Shown: piece after piece, positions 33,504 to 39,947 of the stretch
Layout of the letters: every line of letters starts with the position of its first letter
Numbering within the stretch: the first letter of the stretch is position 1
Assembly (NCBI RefSeq): GCF_014145505.1
Contig: NZ_JACIUZ010000023.1
Location: 1-39,947, forward strand
Source of the DNA: Limosilactobacillus fastidiosus
GTDB lineage: Bacteria > Bacillota > Bacilli > Lactobacillales > Lactobacillaceae
Direction of reading: 5' to 3'
Length of the DNA: 39,947 nt
Made by a program: the position numbers and the translations under genes
The notes under the pieces: generated by a model
Told to the model about the DNA's origin: nothing
What the model saw: the letters and a program-made list of their open reading frames with translations, nothing else
The model's database searches: none

Positions 33504-34039
33504 TGACAAACTTAACAAAATTTAAACGTTGGGAGAATAGCATCTCTCGGATGCACTTTCCAAAGTGGAAAGAATTACCAAGCCTTGGATTGTATGTTGA
33601 TCAAGTGGCGGCAGTGATTAATGAAAATTTGGCTAGCTTGGGAATGGAGCCCCTTACTAAGTCGATGATTAATAATTACGTGAAGAAAAAGACTATCCAG
33701 GCACCAATCAAGAAAAAGTATGCTGTTAATCAAATTGTTGATTTATTGTTGATTGGCTTCTTTAAAAATACTTTTGCAATCGATGATATCCGTCGGGGAA
33801 TTCTTCAAATCACCTCAAAAGATTACCCTAAACAAGCTTATGATCGATTTGTTGAAATCCTCAATGCACGGCTAAAAAATGAAAAGGTTCCAGATAATCC
33901 TAATTTTGATCCAGCAAATGAACAATTAATGAATTTTGGTATTGATGCAGTTTTAGCTAGTTTAAAAGCTCGATACCTGTTAAAGATGATGGCAAAAGAA
34001 AGTCAAGTTGGAAAAGATAATCACGAAAACAAAGAATAA
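33503..34039 (+). CDS. DUF1836 protein (putative HTH regulator)
   Basis: A 178-residue protein of the DUF1836 family, recognised by WKELPSLGLYVDQVAAVINE and LTKSMINNYVKKKTI..PIKKKY. This is a MerR-like helix-turn-helix layout that suggests DNA binding. The rest is helical, ending in a charged tail. The ATG overlaps the stop of the preceding gene by one base (TAATG) and GGAGG is placed before it. DUF1836 proteins are widespread in Firmicutes but uncharacterised. As the last gene of the operon with two apparently inactive nucleotide-fold proteins it is the best candidate for the output of that system. Confidence 0.85.
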   Translation: MTNLTKFKRWENSISRMHFPKWKELPSLGLYVDQVAAVINENLASLGMEPLTKSMINNYVKKKTIQAPIKKKYAVNQIVDLLLIGFFKNTFAIDDIRRGILQITSKDYPKQAYDRFVEILNARLKNEKVPDNPNFDPANEQLMNFGIDAVLASLKARYLLKMMAKESQVGKDNHENKE

Positions 34040-34041
34040 AG

Positions 34042-34082
34042 AAAAGGCTCAGATTTCTGAATTTCGAATATCTGAGCCTTTT
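34042..34082. terminator. Bidirectional terminator after the DUF1836 operon and the AI-2E gene
   Basis: AAAAGGCTCAGAT (34042-34054) pairs with ATCTGAGCCTTTT (34070-34082), with A and T runs on both sides. Confidence 0.9.
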
Positions 34083-34086
34083 ATTT

Positions 34087-35205
34087 TTAAATAAACATTT
34101 TTTGCTTTGTTACTAGTCGATTTCGAGTATCTTGTCCAATAATTTTATAAATTGCGGCAAAAAGGGGAACAGTGAACATCATTCCTAAGATACCATAGAT
34201 TCCACCACCAATAATAACAGCGGTAAATACCCAGACGCTTGGCAGACCAATTGATTTGCCGACAACTAATGGGTAGGTAACTCGGTTATCGAATTGTTGA
34301 AGGAAAATGATAAAGATCAAAAAGAAACCTGCTTGAATTGGCGAAATTGCAAAAATGATAATTACACCGATACTTGCACCAAGAATGGCGCCAACGATTG
34401 GGATAAGGGCGCCGATTGCGGTTACAACACCAATCATTGATGCGTAGGGCATGCGGAGAATACTCATGCCGATAAAACAACAGATTCCCAGAAGTGCGGC
34501 ATCTTTGCACTGACCGATAATATAGTTGCTATAACTATCGTTAATTACCTTAATCACGTAAAAAATATGGTCACTTAACTTAGGTAAGTAAGCATTAATA
34601 ATATGCTTGATTTGGCGAATGAGCATCTCCTTATAGATTAAAAGGTAAATGGAAAAGAAGAGGGCAATTAATGTTGTTGTAAATACTGAAACGACTGAAG
34701 AGGCAGTTGAAACAACTGCTTTAAACGTTCCTCCCAAGCCGACCGTAAAGTACTGACCCACTTGGTTCCATTTGATTTTTTCTAAATCAAAGCTGTTCCA
34801 TAAAGCGCCGAGCTCCTTATTGTGTTCGATTGTTCTGATAAAGTTATTGATTACTTGTCCATGATTGGTAACTAGGAGTTTAATGCAAGAAACTAATTCT
34901 GGGATTACTAGAGATGAAACAATAATAAGAATTAAGATAATTGTTAAGTAAGCAAAGATTATCCCAAATAAACGGCGGTATTTTTGGGTCTCCTTAGTCT
35001 TAAATATTTTTGAATAGAGTAGTTCATACTGGTTAAGAAGAATATTAACAACATAGGCAACCATACAACCAATTAAGAGCGGCGCTGATGCTCTAGTAAT
35101 TGAATGAATTAATTTAGCTACTGTAGGCCAGTACCGAATAGCAAGGTAAAGAATAAACAAGACAATTGCTAGTGATAAATGTTTCTTTTGAATTTTGACT
35201 CTCAC
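34087..35205 (-). CDS. AI-2E family transporter (YhhT/TqsA-like permease)
   Basis: A 372-residue membrane protein with about eight helices. The family pattern includes two N-terminal helices with the sequence RASAPLLIGCMVAYVVN, a long middle part and the C-terminal block GALIPIVGAILGASIG, PLVVGKSIGLPSVWVF and GILGMMFTVPLFA. Members have been linked to autoinducer-2 export, Na+/H+ exchange and other export; the substrate here is unknown. It starts one base after the sugar-phosphate isomerase gene ends, so the two are co-transcribed on the minus strand, and it is followed by a shared terminator. Confidence 0.9.
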   Translation of the reverse strand: MRVKIQKKHLSLAIVLFILYLAIRYWPTVAKLIHSITRASAPLLIGCMVAYVVNILLNQYELLYSKIFKTKETQKYRRLFGIIFAYLTIILILIIVSSLVIPELVSCIKLLVTNHGQVINNFIRTIEHNKELGALWNSFDLEKIKWNQVGQYFTVGLGGTFKAVVSTASSVVSVFTTTLIALFFSIYLLIYKEMLIRQIKHIINAYLPKLSDHIFYVIKVINDSYSNYIIGQCKDAALLGICCFIGMSILRMPYASMIGVVTAIGALIPIVGAILGASIGVIIIFAISPIQAGFFLIFIIFLQQFDNRVTYPLVVGKSIGLPSVWVFTAVIIGGGIYGILGMMFTVPLFAAIYKIIGQDTRNRLVTKQKMFI

Positions 35206-35206
35206 G

Positions 35207-36043
35207 TTATTCTCCTTGGTTTAGTTTACTGACGAGATCAACAAGGTAATGGTGGCTTTCGACTTGTTCGCGACAATTTGATTGATCGCGAAGGTTAATT
35301 TCGTAAATATTAGTAGCATCTGGATTTAATAACTTTAAAACATGAATCCAATCAATTTTTCCCTTCCCCAATTGAAGACTGTCATGAGCTTGTCCTAACG
35401 AGTCCACGAGATGATAGTGAACGACGTGCTCTTGTAGATGCTTGAGAGATGCTTGAAGCGCTTGATTATTACCGTGCATTTCGATAAAACAGTGCGAAGT
35501 ATCAAATGCTAACCGGTAATTATGACTTAGAATTTCATCTTCCTGTTCTGGATGACCATAAGAAAATACTGGTGCAATTGAGTTCTCAAACATAATATGG
35601 TTACCACCAGCACGGGCGAATCGATCAAGACGATTGTAAACCGCTTGGCGAGCCGCTTCAACGCTTGGGTAGCGATTAACCATTTTTTGAACTTCTTTCC
35701 CAGCATAACCACCATGGACTAATACTTGGATATTACGCTTCTGGGCTAAATCAATTAATTGTTCGGTTGAAGATTCGATGAACCGGTAAATCTCTGGAAA
35801 GTCTCTTTCGGGAGCGACAAGTTCAGTATGCCATTTTTTAAAGAACATTGGGTGGTGAATAATAATTTTTGAAGTTCCCCTTGATTGAACATACTGAACA
35901 GCTTCCTCAAGGGCCTGGAAGCCTTCAGAAGTGAAGTCATTGATGCTTGTATAAAATTCATAAACATCTGGATGGTATTGAAGACGATCATCAATTTGCT
36001 GACGATTACTGCTCCCTTTTAAACCGAGTAATGGTGAAATCAT
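35207..36043 (-). CDS. Sugar phosphate isomerase/epimerase-like TIM-barrel protein (AP endonuclease 2 family)
   Basis: A 278-residue protein of the xylose-isomerase-like barrel group. Signs are SKIIIHHPMFFKKW, VLVHGGYAGKE, MFENSIAP, LAFDTSHCF and VVHYHLVDSLGQAHDS, which carry the His, Glu and Asp metal ligands expected for endonuclease IV-like or epimerase members. The open frame reaches 36067, but GAGGAGG lies seven bases before the ATG at 36043, which is preferred. Family members include hydroxypyruvate isomerase, myo-inosose enzymes and endonuclease IV; the precise reaction is not clear. It forms an operon with the downstream AI-2E permease. Confidence 0.82.
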   Translation of the reverse strand: MISPLLGLKGSSNRQQIDDRLQYHPDVYEFYTSINDFTSEGFQALEEAVQYVQSRGTSKIIIHHPMFFKKWHTELVAPERDFPEIYRFIESSTEQLIDLAQKRNIQVLVHGGYAGKEVQKMVNRYPSVEAARQAVYNRLDRFARAGGNHIMFENSIAPVFSYGHPEQEDEILSHNYRLAFDTSHCFIEMHGNNQALQASLKHLQEHVVHYHLVDSLGQAHDSLQLGKGKIDWIHVLKLLNPDATNIYEINLRDQSNCREQVESHHYLVDLVSKLNQGE

Positions 36044-36143
36044 TTTATTTGCCTCCTCAAAAATCATCTTTATTCTAACAGATTGAACTTAAGTGAAGTG
36101 GTGAGAATCTACTAAGCGAGTTCTGTTCCACATGAAACAATAT

Positions 36144-36190
36144 AAATCCCCGCTAGATTCACAGAAGAACAATGAACCTAGTGGGGATTT
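36144..36190 (-). terminator. Terminator after the C69 dipeptidase
   Basis: AAATCCCC.CTAG.TTCA pairs with TGAA.CTAG.GGGGATTT around a loop of about 11 bases, with A/T-rich flanks. Confidence 0.72.
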
Positions 36191-36209
36191 GACTTTGTTG
36201 ATAAAATAA

Positions 36210-37643
36210 CTACAGATTCTTATCCATAATAAATGTCAGTTTAGAAAGCTCAAGACCATGCATAATCAAAGAACTCATTAATTCTTTAGTCCGCTTTGCC
36301 ATTTCTGCGACCATCTTATGTGTTTCATCGCTGAGATAAGCACAAGCATCTTTATCACTCATTCCCTTAACCTTTGGAGCAACTTCATTAACCCACCGGT
36401 AGAGGTATTCGCGTGAGTCTTTCAAGTAGTTGAGATCATCTTGAGCAAATTCAGCATGGTGAGATTCAACAATCATTGAAAGCGCCCGGTACATCCAGTA
36501 AGCACTCTTTAAATCCATGCTAAGCTTCTTAGGAGTTCCACGATAACTTGCATCAATGTCATCTGCGTTCCCGAAGAATGGAATATAAGGAGTAAAGGTA
36601 GGAATACCGAAACTCATCCACATAATGGTTGATGCAGTTTCTGGTAGATCATTTCGTACTTGAAGGACATGGGAATTTTGTGTCCGGTTGAGGGAGATTG
36701 GCCGAAAAAGGTGCTTTTGTTCTTCTGTACCATGACCTAGCGGATCATATGGAGTACCTTGGTAATGACTACTTAAAATCTTTTGGACATCGGCAAGAGT
36801 AATCCGGTGGTTAGTCCGCATGATAAATGGAAGGTCAAAATTAAGGGGATCTTGTTCTACGCTAGGGTTAAGAACTTTGTGACCATACCATTGTCGTGGT
36901 GTATTGTAATGTTGATCGAAGACATCTGCGGTTCCAAAAATATGACGGAAATCCCAACCGTACTTATCGGGATTGAGGTGGTTCTTTTCAACGAATTCCT
37001 GAATGCCCTCTGACCACATAAAATTATCGGGATCATTAAAGTCTACTTGTTGAATTGCTACTCGATTACCAGTTACTGCATAGGCATCATCCGGAATTCG
37101 TTCAGCTACCCAATGGTGGCCAGTAACAATTTCCATGTACCAAACATCATTCTTATCACTAAAGATAACCCCGTTACCTTCAGCAGATCCATACTTAGCA
37201 ATCAATTGACCGAGATATTTAACACCATTCTTGGCACTATCAATGAATGGAAGAGTTGCGGCAACAATCAGATCCTCGTTGATCCCGGTTTCAGTATTCA
37301 GTGGATCGCAGGCAAGAACGCGTTCGTTAGCATAAACACTTTCAGTGGCGCTCATGCCGACATTTTTTTCGTTAAAGCCGCTTTCGTCAAAGACACCTTC
37401 AGTTTTATAATTAACGTTTGGTGTCCCTTGGTAACGGTAACCATCAGCTGGGCGGTCAACAACACACTTGTTTAAGTATGCCTTTACTTGATTGGGATGA
37501 TTATGATAAGCAGGATAAGTAACAAAACGTTGTGGTGTTAACGGACCGAAAGTATCATCATTTCGTGCTGCCATTGTGGAACCATCAATTGTGGCTTCCT
37601 TACCAACCAAAACGGTGGTACAAGCAGATAAGTTTTTCTTCAT
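36210..37643 (-). CDS. pepD: C69-family dipeptidase (PepD type)
   Basis: Cleaves a broad range of dipeptides, supporting amino acid supply. The N-terminal SACTTVLVGKEATIDGSTM contains the nucleophile Cys (Cys8 from the chosen start); in the family, removal of the short leader exposes it as the Ntn-type N-terminal residue. RNDDTFGP follows as usual, and the ATLPFIDSAKNG and GVIFSDKNDVWYMEI segments are conserved. An in-frame TTG at 37652 lies too near the GAAAGG ribosome site, so the ATG at 37643 is preferred (477 residues). Lactobacilli commonly carry several paralogues. It stands alone with its own terminator. Confidence 0.92.
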   Translation of the reverse strand: MKKNLSACTTVLVGKEATIDGSTMAARNDDTFGPLTPQRFVTYPAYHNHPNQVKAYLNKCVVDRPADGYRYQGTPNVNYKTEGVFDESGFNEKNVGMSATESVYANERVLACDPLNTETGINEDLIVAATLPFIDSAKNGVKYLGQLIAKYGSAEGNGVIFSDKNDVWYMEIVTGHHWVAERIPDDAYAVTGNRVAIQQVDFNDPDNFMWSEGIQEFVEKNHLNPDKYGWDFRHIFGTADVFDQHYNTPRQWYGHKVLNPSVEQDPLNFDLPFIMRTNHRITLADVQKILSSHYQGTPYDPLGHGTEEQKHLFRPISLNRTQNSHVLQVRNDLPETASTIMWMSFGIPTFTPYIPFFGNADDIDASYRGTPKKLSMDLKSAYWMYRALSMIVESHHAEFAQDDLNYLKDSREYLYRWVNEVAPKVKGMSDKDACAYLSDETHKMVAEMAKRTKELMSSLIMHGLELSKLTFIMDKNL

Positions 37644-37751
37644 TTGTTTCAAGACCTTTCTAGATAAAACATAAAAATTTGGTCATTATCATTTTAAACT
37701 TCTTAATACTGCTTAGCAATTTATCTATTTTTTGTTTAAAACTTCCTAGCA

Positions 37752-38258
37752 TTAGGAATGCTGCTCAAGATCGGCAAATTTGGCATGAACTAAAGTTGCC
37801 AGATCTTCAGCGTTCAACTTAACCGATCGGCCGATCTTTCCGGAGGAAACGTAGATTTCGCCTTGTTCTCTTGCTTCGTTATCAATGAAAATTGGGTATT
37901 GGAACTTTTCGTAAATTCCGACTGGCGTATTAGCCCCATGAACATACCCCGTTGTCTTTAAAAGGTTCTTTAGTGGAACCATATTTACTTTCTTATTTCC
38001 GGAAACTTTGGCGAGCTTTTTTTCATCGAGGTGTTGATCGACTGGGATGACACCAACAAGTGGCCCGGTAGTATTACCAGATAAGACAAGTGTTTTATAG
38101 ATGTGATGTTCATCAACTCCAGTATGGTCCACTGACATTGAACGGACATCGCCATCTTGGTGAGTGGGAAATTCTGCTTGTTCATAGGTGATTTTATTTT
38201 TATCTAGAATTTGTTCAACTTGGGTTTTCTTCATTTTACTTTTTTTCTTTTTACTCAT
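37752..38258 (-). CDS. ybaK: YbaK/EbsC-family Cys-tRNA(Pro) deacylase
   Basis: A 168-residue trans-editing enzyme that removes Cys wrongly attached to tRNA(Pro). Signs are KTLVLSG, VGVIPVDQHLDEKKLAKVSG and VGIYEKFQYPIFID, plus GEIYVSSGKIGRSVKLNAEDLA at the end, all of the YbaK fold with the Lys of the active site in YKTLVL. A lysine-rich N-terminal extension (SKKKKSKMKK) is present. GGAGG lies twelve bases before the ATG. It is divergent from the GntR regulator and shares an inverted repeat in the gap. Confidence 0.9.
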   Translation of the reverse strand: MSKKKKSKMKKTQVEQILDKNKITYEQAEFPTHQDGDVRSMSVDHTGVDEHHIYKTLVLSGNTTGPLVGVIPVDQHLDEKKLAKVSGNKKVNMVPLKNLLKTTGYVHGANTPVGIYEKFQYPIFIDNEAREQGEIYVSSGKIGRSVKLNAEDLATLVHAKFADLEQHS

Positions 38259-38295
38259 GGTAAATATTAGCCTCCATTTTTGTGGGACGAACCAA

Positions 38296-38344
38296 TTTCT
38301 AGTGAAATAGATCCCAATTTTAAATAGGTCTGCTATACTAGAAA
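38296..38344. promoter_or_regulatory. Inverted repeat in the ybaK-gntR gap, possible GntR operator
   Basis: TTTCTAGT (38296-38303) and ACTAGAAA (38337-38344) are perfect inverted repeats about 33 bases apart. The second overlaps a likely -10 TATACT of the gntR promoter (38334-38339). Auto-control by the GntR protein is a reasonable guess. Confidence 0.35.
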
Positions 38345-38386
38345 CAACATTAATCGTCTATATAAATAATCCGAGGAGTAAATGAT

Positions 38387-39118
38387 ATGGCAGATTTAGT
38401 ATACCGCTCCGTGATGAGTGATATAAAACAAAAAATCCTAGCAAACCAATACCCGGGGATGAAATTGCCCGATGAACGAAGCCTTAGTGCAAGTTATAAA
38501 GTGAGTCGTAGTTCAATTAAACGTGCACTTGGCGTTTTAGCCCAGCAAGGGATCATTTTTAAGAAACGTGGTTCAGGAACATTCATTAATCCATTATACC
38601 TGAAAAATCGATCGCTATTTCGCTACGAAGGAAGTAACTTGGGGGTTACTGATAGTTTTAAATTTGGGGATAAGAAGCAAAGCATTAAGTTAATGGACTA
38701 CCAAGTTATTCCAGCAAGTAAAGATCTACAACAGGATCTCTTCCTTGATGATAATGATTTTGTTTATAAGATCAAACGGCTTCGTTTAATTGACGATCAA
38801 CCGTTTATTATTGAAACAGGGTATATTCCTATCAAAATTATTCCGACGCTTTCCCCTGATATTGTTAAAAGCTCGATTTTTAACTACTTGGAAACCGCTA
38901 AGGGTAAACGTGTTACCAAGTCCTTTATGTCAATTAGTGTGGCTCCATCCAGGGCAGATGACCAGCGACTTCTTAAACTAAAGTCAACTGAACCAGTTGC
39001 CATTATGGAGGGGGTCTTCTTCCTTGATGATGGGACACCGTTTGAAGTATCTAACATGCGAGTTCATTACCGCTATATGAAGTACGATACATTTGTAAGT
39101 CTGGATCAAGAAAATTAG
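38387..39118 (+). CDS. GntR-family regulator, HutC/UTRA subfamily
   Basis: A 243-residue regulator. The N-terminal winged helix (KLPDERSLSASYKVSRSSIK, then GIIFKKRGSGTFI) is classic GntR, and the rest is a UTRA ligand domain (FVYKIKRLRLIDDQPFIIET, MEGVFFLDDGTPFEVSNMR). HutC-type regulators usually sense a sugar phosphate or amino acid derivative and control neighbouring transport genes, but here the downstream side is the insertion sequence, so any target gene lies elsewhere or was separated. GAGGAG precedes the ATG at eight bases. Confidence 0.92.
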   Translation: MADLVYRSVMSDIKQKILANQYPGMKLPDERSLSASYKVSRSSIKRALGVLAQQGIIFKKRGSGTFINPLYLKNRSLFRYEGSNLGVTDSFKFGDKKQSIKLMDYQVIPASKDLQQDLFLDDNDFVYKIKRLRLIDDQPFIIETGYIPIKIIPTLSPDIVKSSIFNYLETAKGKRVTKSFMSISVAPSRADDQRLLKLKSTEPVAIMEGVFFLDDGTPFEVSNMRVHYRYMKYDTFVSLDQEN

Positions 39119-39136
39119 TTGTTTGAAAGGTAAAAA

Positions 39137-39173
39137 AGATTGGGTCTGAGAATTTCCAGACCCAATCTTTTTA
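39137..39173 (+). terminator. Terminator of the gntR gene
   Basis: GATTGGGTCTG pairs with CAGACCCAATC around an 8-base loop, with an A run before and a T run after. The insertion sequence begins immediately after the T run. Confidence 0.9.
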
Positions 39174-39947
39174 ATTAATGCCTTTAGGCCTAGTTGAGCA
39201 TGCGAACGGAGTGAGTATGCGAAACAAAAAACCACCTGCTTTGCGGGTGGGGGATAAGATTATATAAATAAAGACCTCTTTTGCCTTAAGATGTAGGTGT
39301 TCAAGCCAAAATCAAATAAGGGAAAAGAGGTTTAATTAATATGGCTAATAAACTAAATAGTTTAGCCCATACGAAGTGGTTATGTAAGTATCACATCGTA
39401 TTCATTCCAAAGTATAGACGGAAAATAATTTACAATCAATATCGGAAAGATTTACGAGATTATATTAGATTACTATGTCAGTATAAAGGAGTAAAGATTA
39501 TTGAAGGACATTTGATGCCTGATCATGTTCACTTATTAGTAAGTATTCCACCGAAGTTAAGCGTTTCGCAATTTATGGGATATTTGAAAGGAAAAAGTGC
39601 ATTGATGATGTTTGATCATCATGCCAATTTAAAGTATAAATTTGGCAATCGACATTTTTGGGCAGAAGGTTATTATGTCAGCACAGTAGGATTAAATGAG
39701 TCCACCATCAAGAAATATATTCGTGATCAAGAGAAACATGATATGGTAGTCGATAAATTAACAACGATAGAATACTCGGACCCTTTTAAGGGTAAGGTGA
39801 AGTAATACTAACACTGCTTAAAGCAGTAGCGAAGTAGTCAGAGCATTTTGGCTTGGACGAAGGAAAAGCCAGCGCCTTGAGACGCTGGCTTCTCTTATCG
39901 GCTTTTAGCCGAAGAACAAACCACCCGTTTCACGGGTGGTTATGATT
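39174..39947 (+). mobile_element. IS200-like insertion sequence, right copy (identical to the left copy)
   Basis: All 774 bases equal those of 1-774, in the same orientation. Here the left boundary is visible: the element follows the T run of the gntR terminator (CTTTTTAATTAATG). IS200/IS605 elements insert 3' of a short specific tetra- or pentanucleotide and often at single-stranded, terminator-like sites, so TTAAT-type sequence next to the hairpin is a plausible target. The left-end hairpin is at 39232-39250, the right-end hairpin at 39919-39941. Confidence 0.85.
39341..39805 (+). CDS. tnpA: IS200/IS605 family Y1 transposase TnpA (second copy)
   Basis: The 154-residue product is identical to that of the left copy, with His62-Val-His64 and Tyr126. 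The ribosome site is sequestered in the same upstream stem-loop. The frame is intact. Confidence 0.95.
   Translation: MANKLNSLAHTKWLCKYHIVFIPKYRRKIIYNQYRKDLRDYIRLLCQYKGVKIIEGHLMPDHVHLLVSIPPKLSVSQFMGYLKGKSALMMFDHHANLKYKFGNRHFWAEGYYVSTVGLNESTIKKYIRDQEKHDMVVDKLTTIEYSDPFKGKVK

Noticed and set aside
37047-37475. A 142-residue open frame antisense to pepD
   Set aside because: It is a mirror of conserved C69 dipeptidase coding sequence, without a promoter or ribosome site.

Overview
The window looks like chromosomal DNA of a heterofermentative lactic acid bacterium, most likely a Limosilactobacillus close to the L. reuteri group. This rests on gene content and sequence feel, not on a database search: moderately AT-rich DNA, strong GGAGG ribosome sites, class II GalT, LacS with a C-terminal IIA domain, zwf and gnd for the phosphoketolase route, C69 dipeptidase, a lone NrdI and many CcpA-type cre sites. 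I see no rRNA, tRNA, CRISPR array, prophage, plasmid replication gene or origin.

Layout. Bases 1-774 and 39174-39947 are the same IS200-like insertion sequence, identical and in the same orientation, so the window starts and ends inside one repeat. Between them lie: sucrose-6-phosphate hydrolase (scrB, 0.8-2.2 kb); a Bce-type peptide-sensing and efflux module (bceB, bceA, bceS, bceR, 2.3-7.0 kb); pnuC with a structured leader; a GreA-family factor; a plus-strand run of a duplicated-domain basic protein, a small acidic protein and glycerate kinase (8.7-11.3 kb); small accessory enzymes (PEBP-like protein, tyrosine phosphatase, SGNH esterase); galK-galT-galR (14.1-18.1 kb); a 5'-truncated enolase-superfamily gene next to an amidohydrolase and a membrane protein; a dicarboxylate/amino acid symporter, Lrp and GNAT; a universal stress protein; lacS; gnd; zwf; a VOC protein; nrdI; an operon of two nucleotide-fold proteins that lack their phosphate-binding loops plus a DUF1836 protein (32.1-34.0 kb); AI-2E permease and sugar-phosphate isomerase; C69 dipeptidase; YbaK; and a GntR/HutC regulator.

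How it works together. LacS (25.2-27.2 kb) and GalK/GalT (14.1-17.0 kb) are about 10 kb apart, but both promoters carry the same palindrome, TTAGTAAA-N2-TTTACTAA. That suggests one GalR regulon, with cre-like sites adding CcpA control. galE and galM are absent here. Zwf and Gnd feed the pentose-phosphate/phosphoketolase route. Sucrose use (scrB) has a cre site and an unusual inverted repeat that includes its Shine-Dalgarno.

Most unusual structures: (1) the 32.1-34.0 kb operon of apparent pseudo-enzymes plus a DNA-binding-type protein; (2) a modular intergenic repeat, a long palindrome followed by two ~28-bp repeats, at 5.1, 15.4 and (diverged) 19.2 kb, the last at the breakpoint of a truncated gene; (3) three complementary segments in pseudoknot order just upstream of pnuC; (4) a small promoter-cre-ORF-terminator unit between lacS and gnd.
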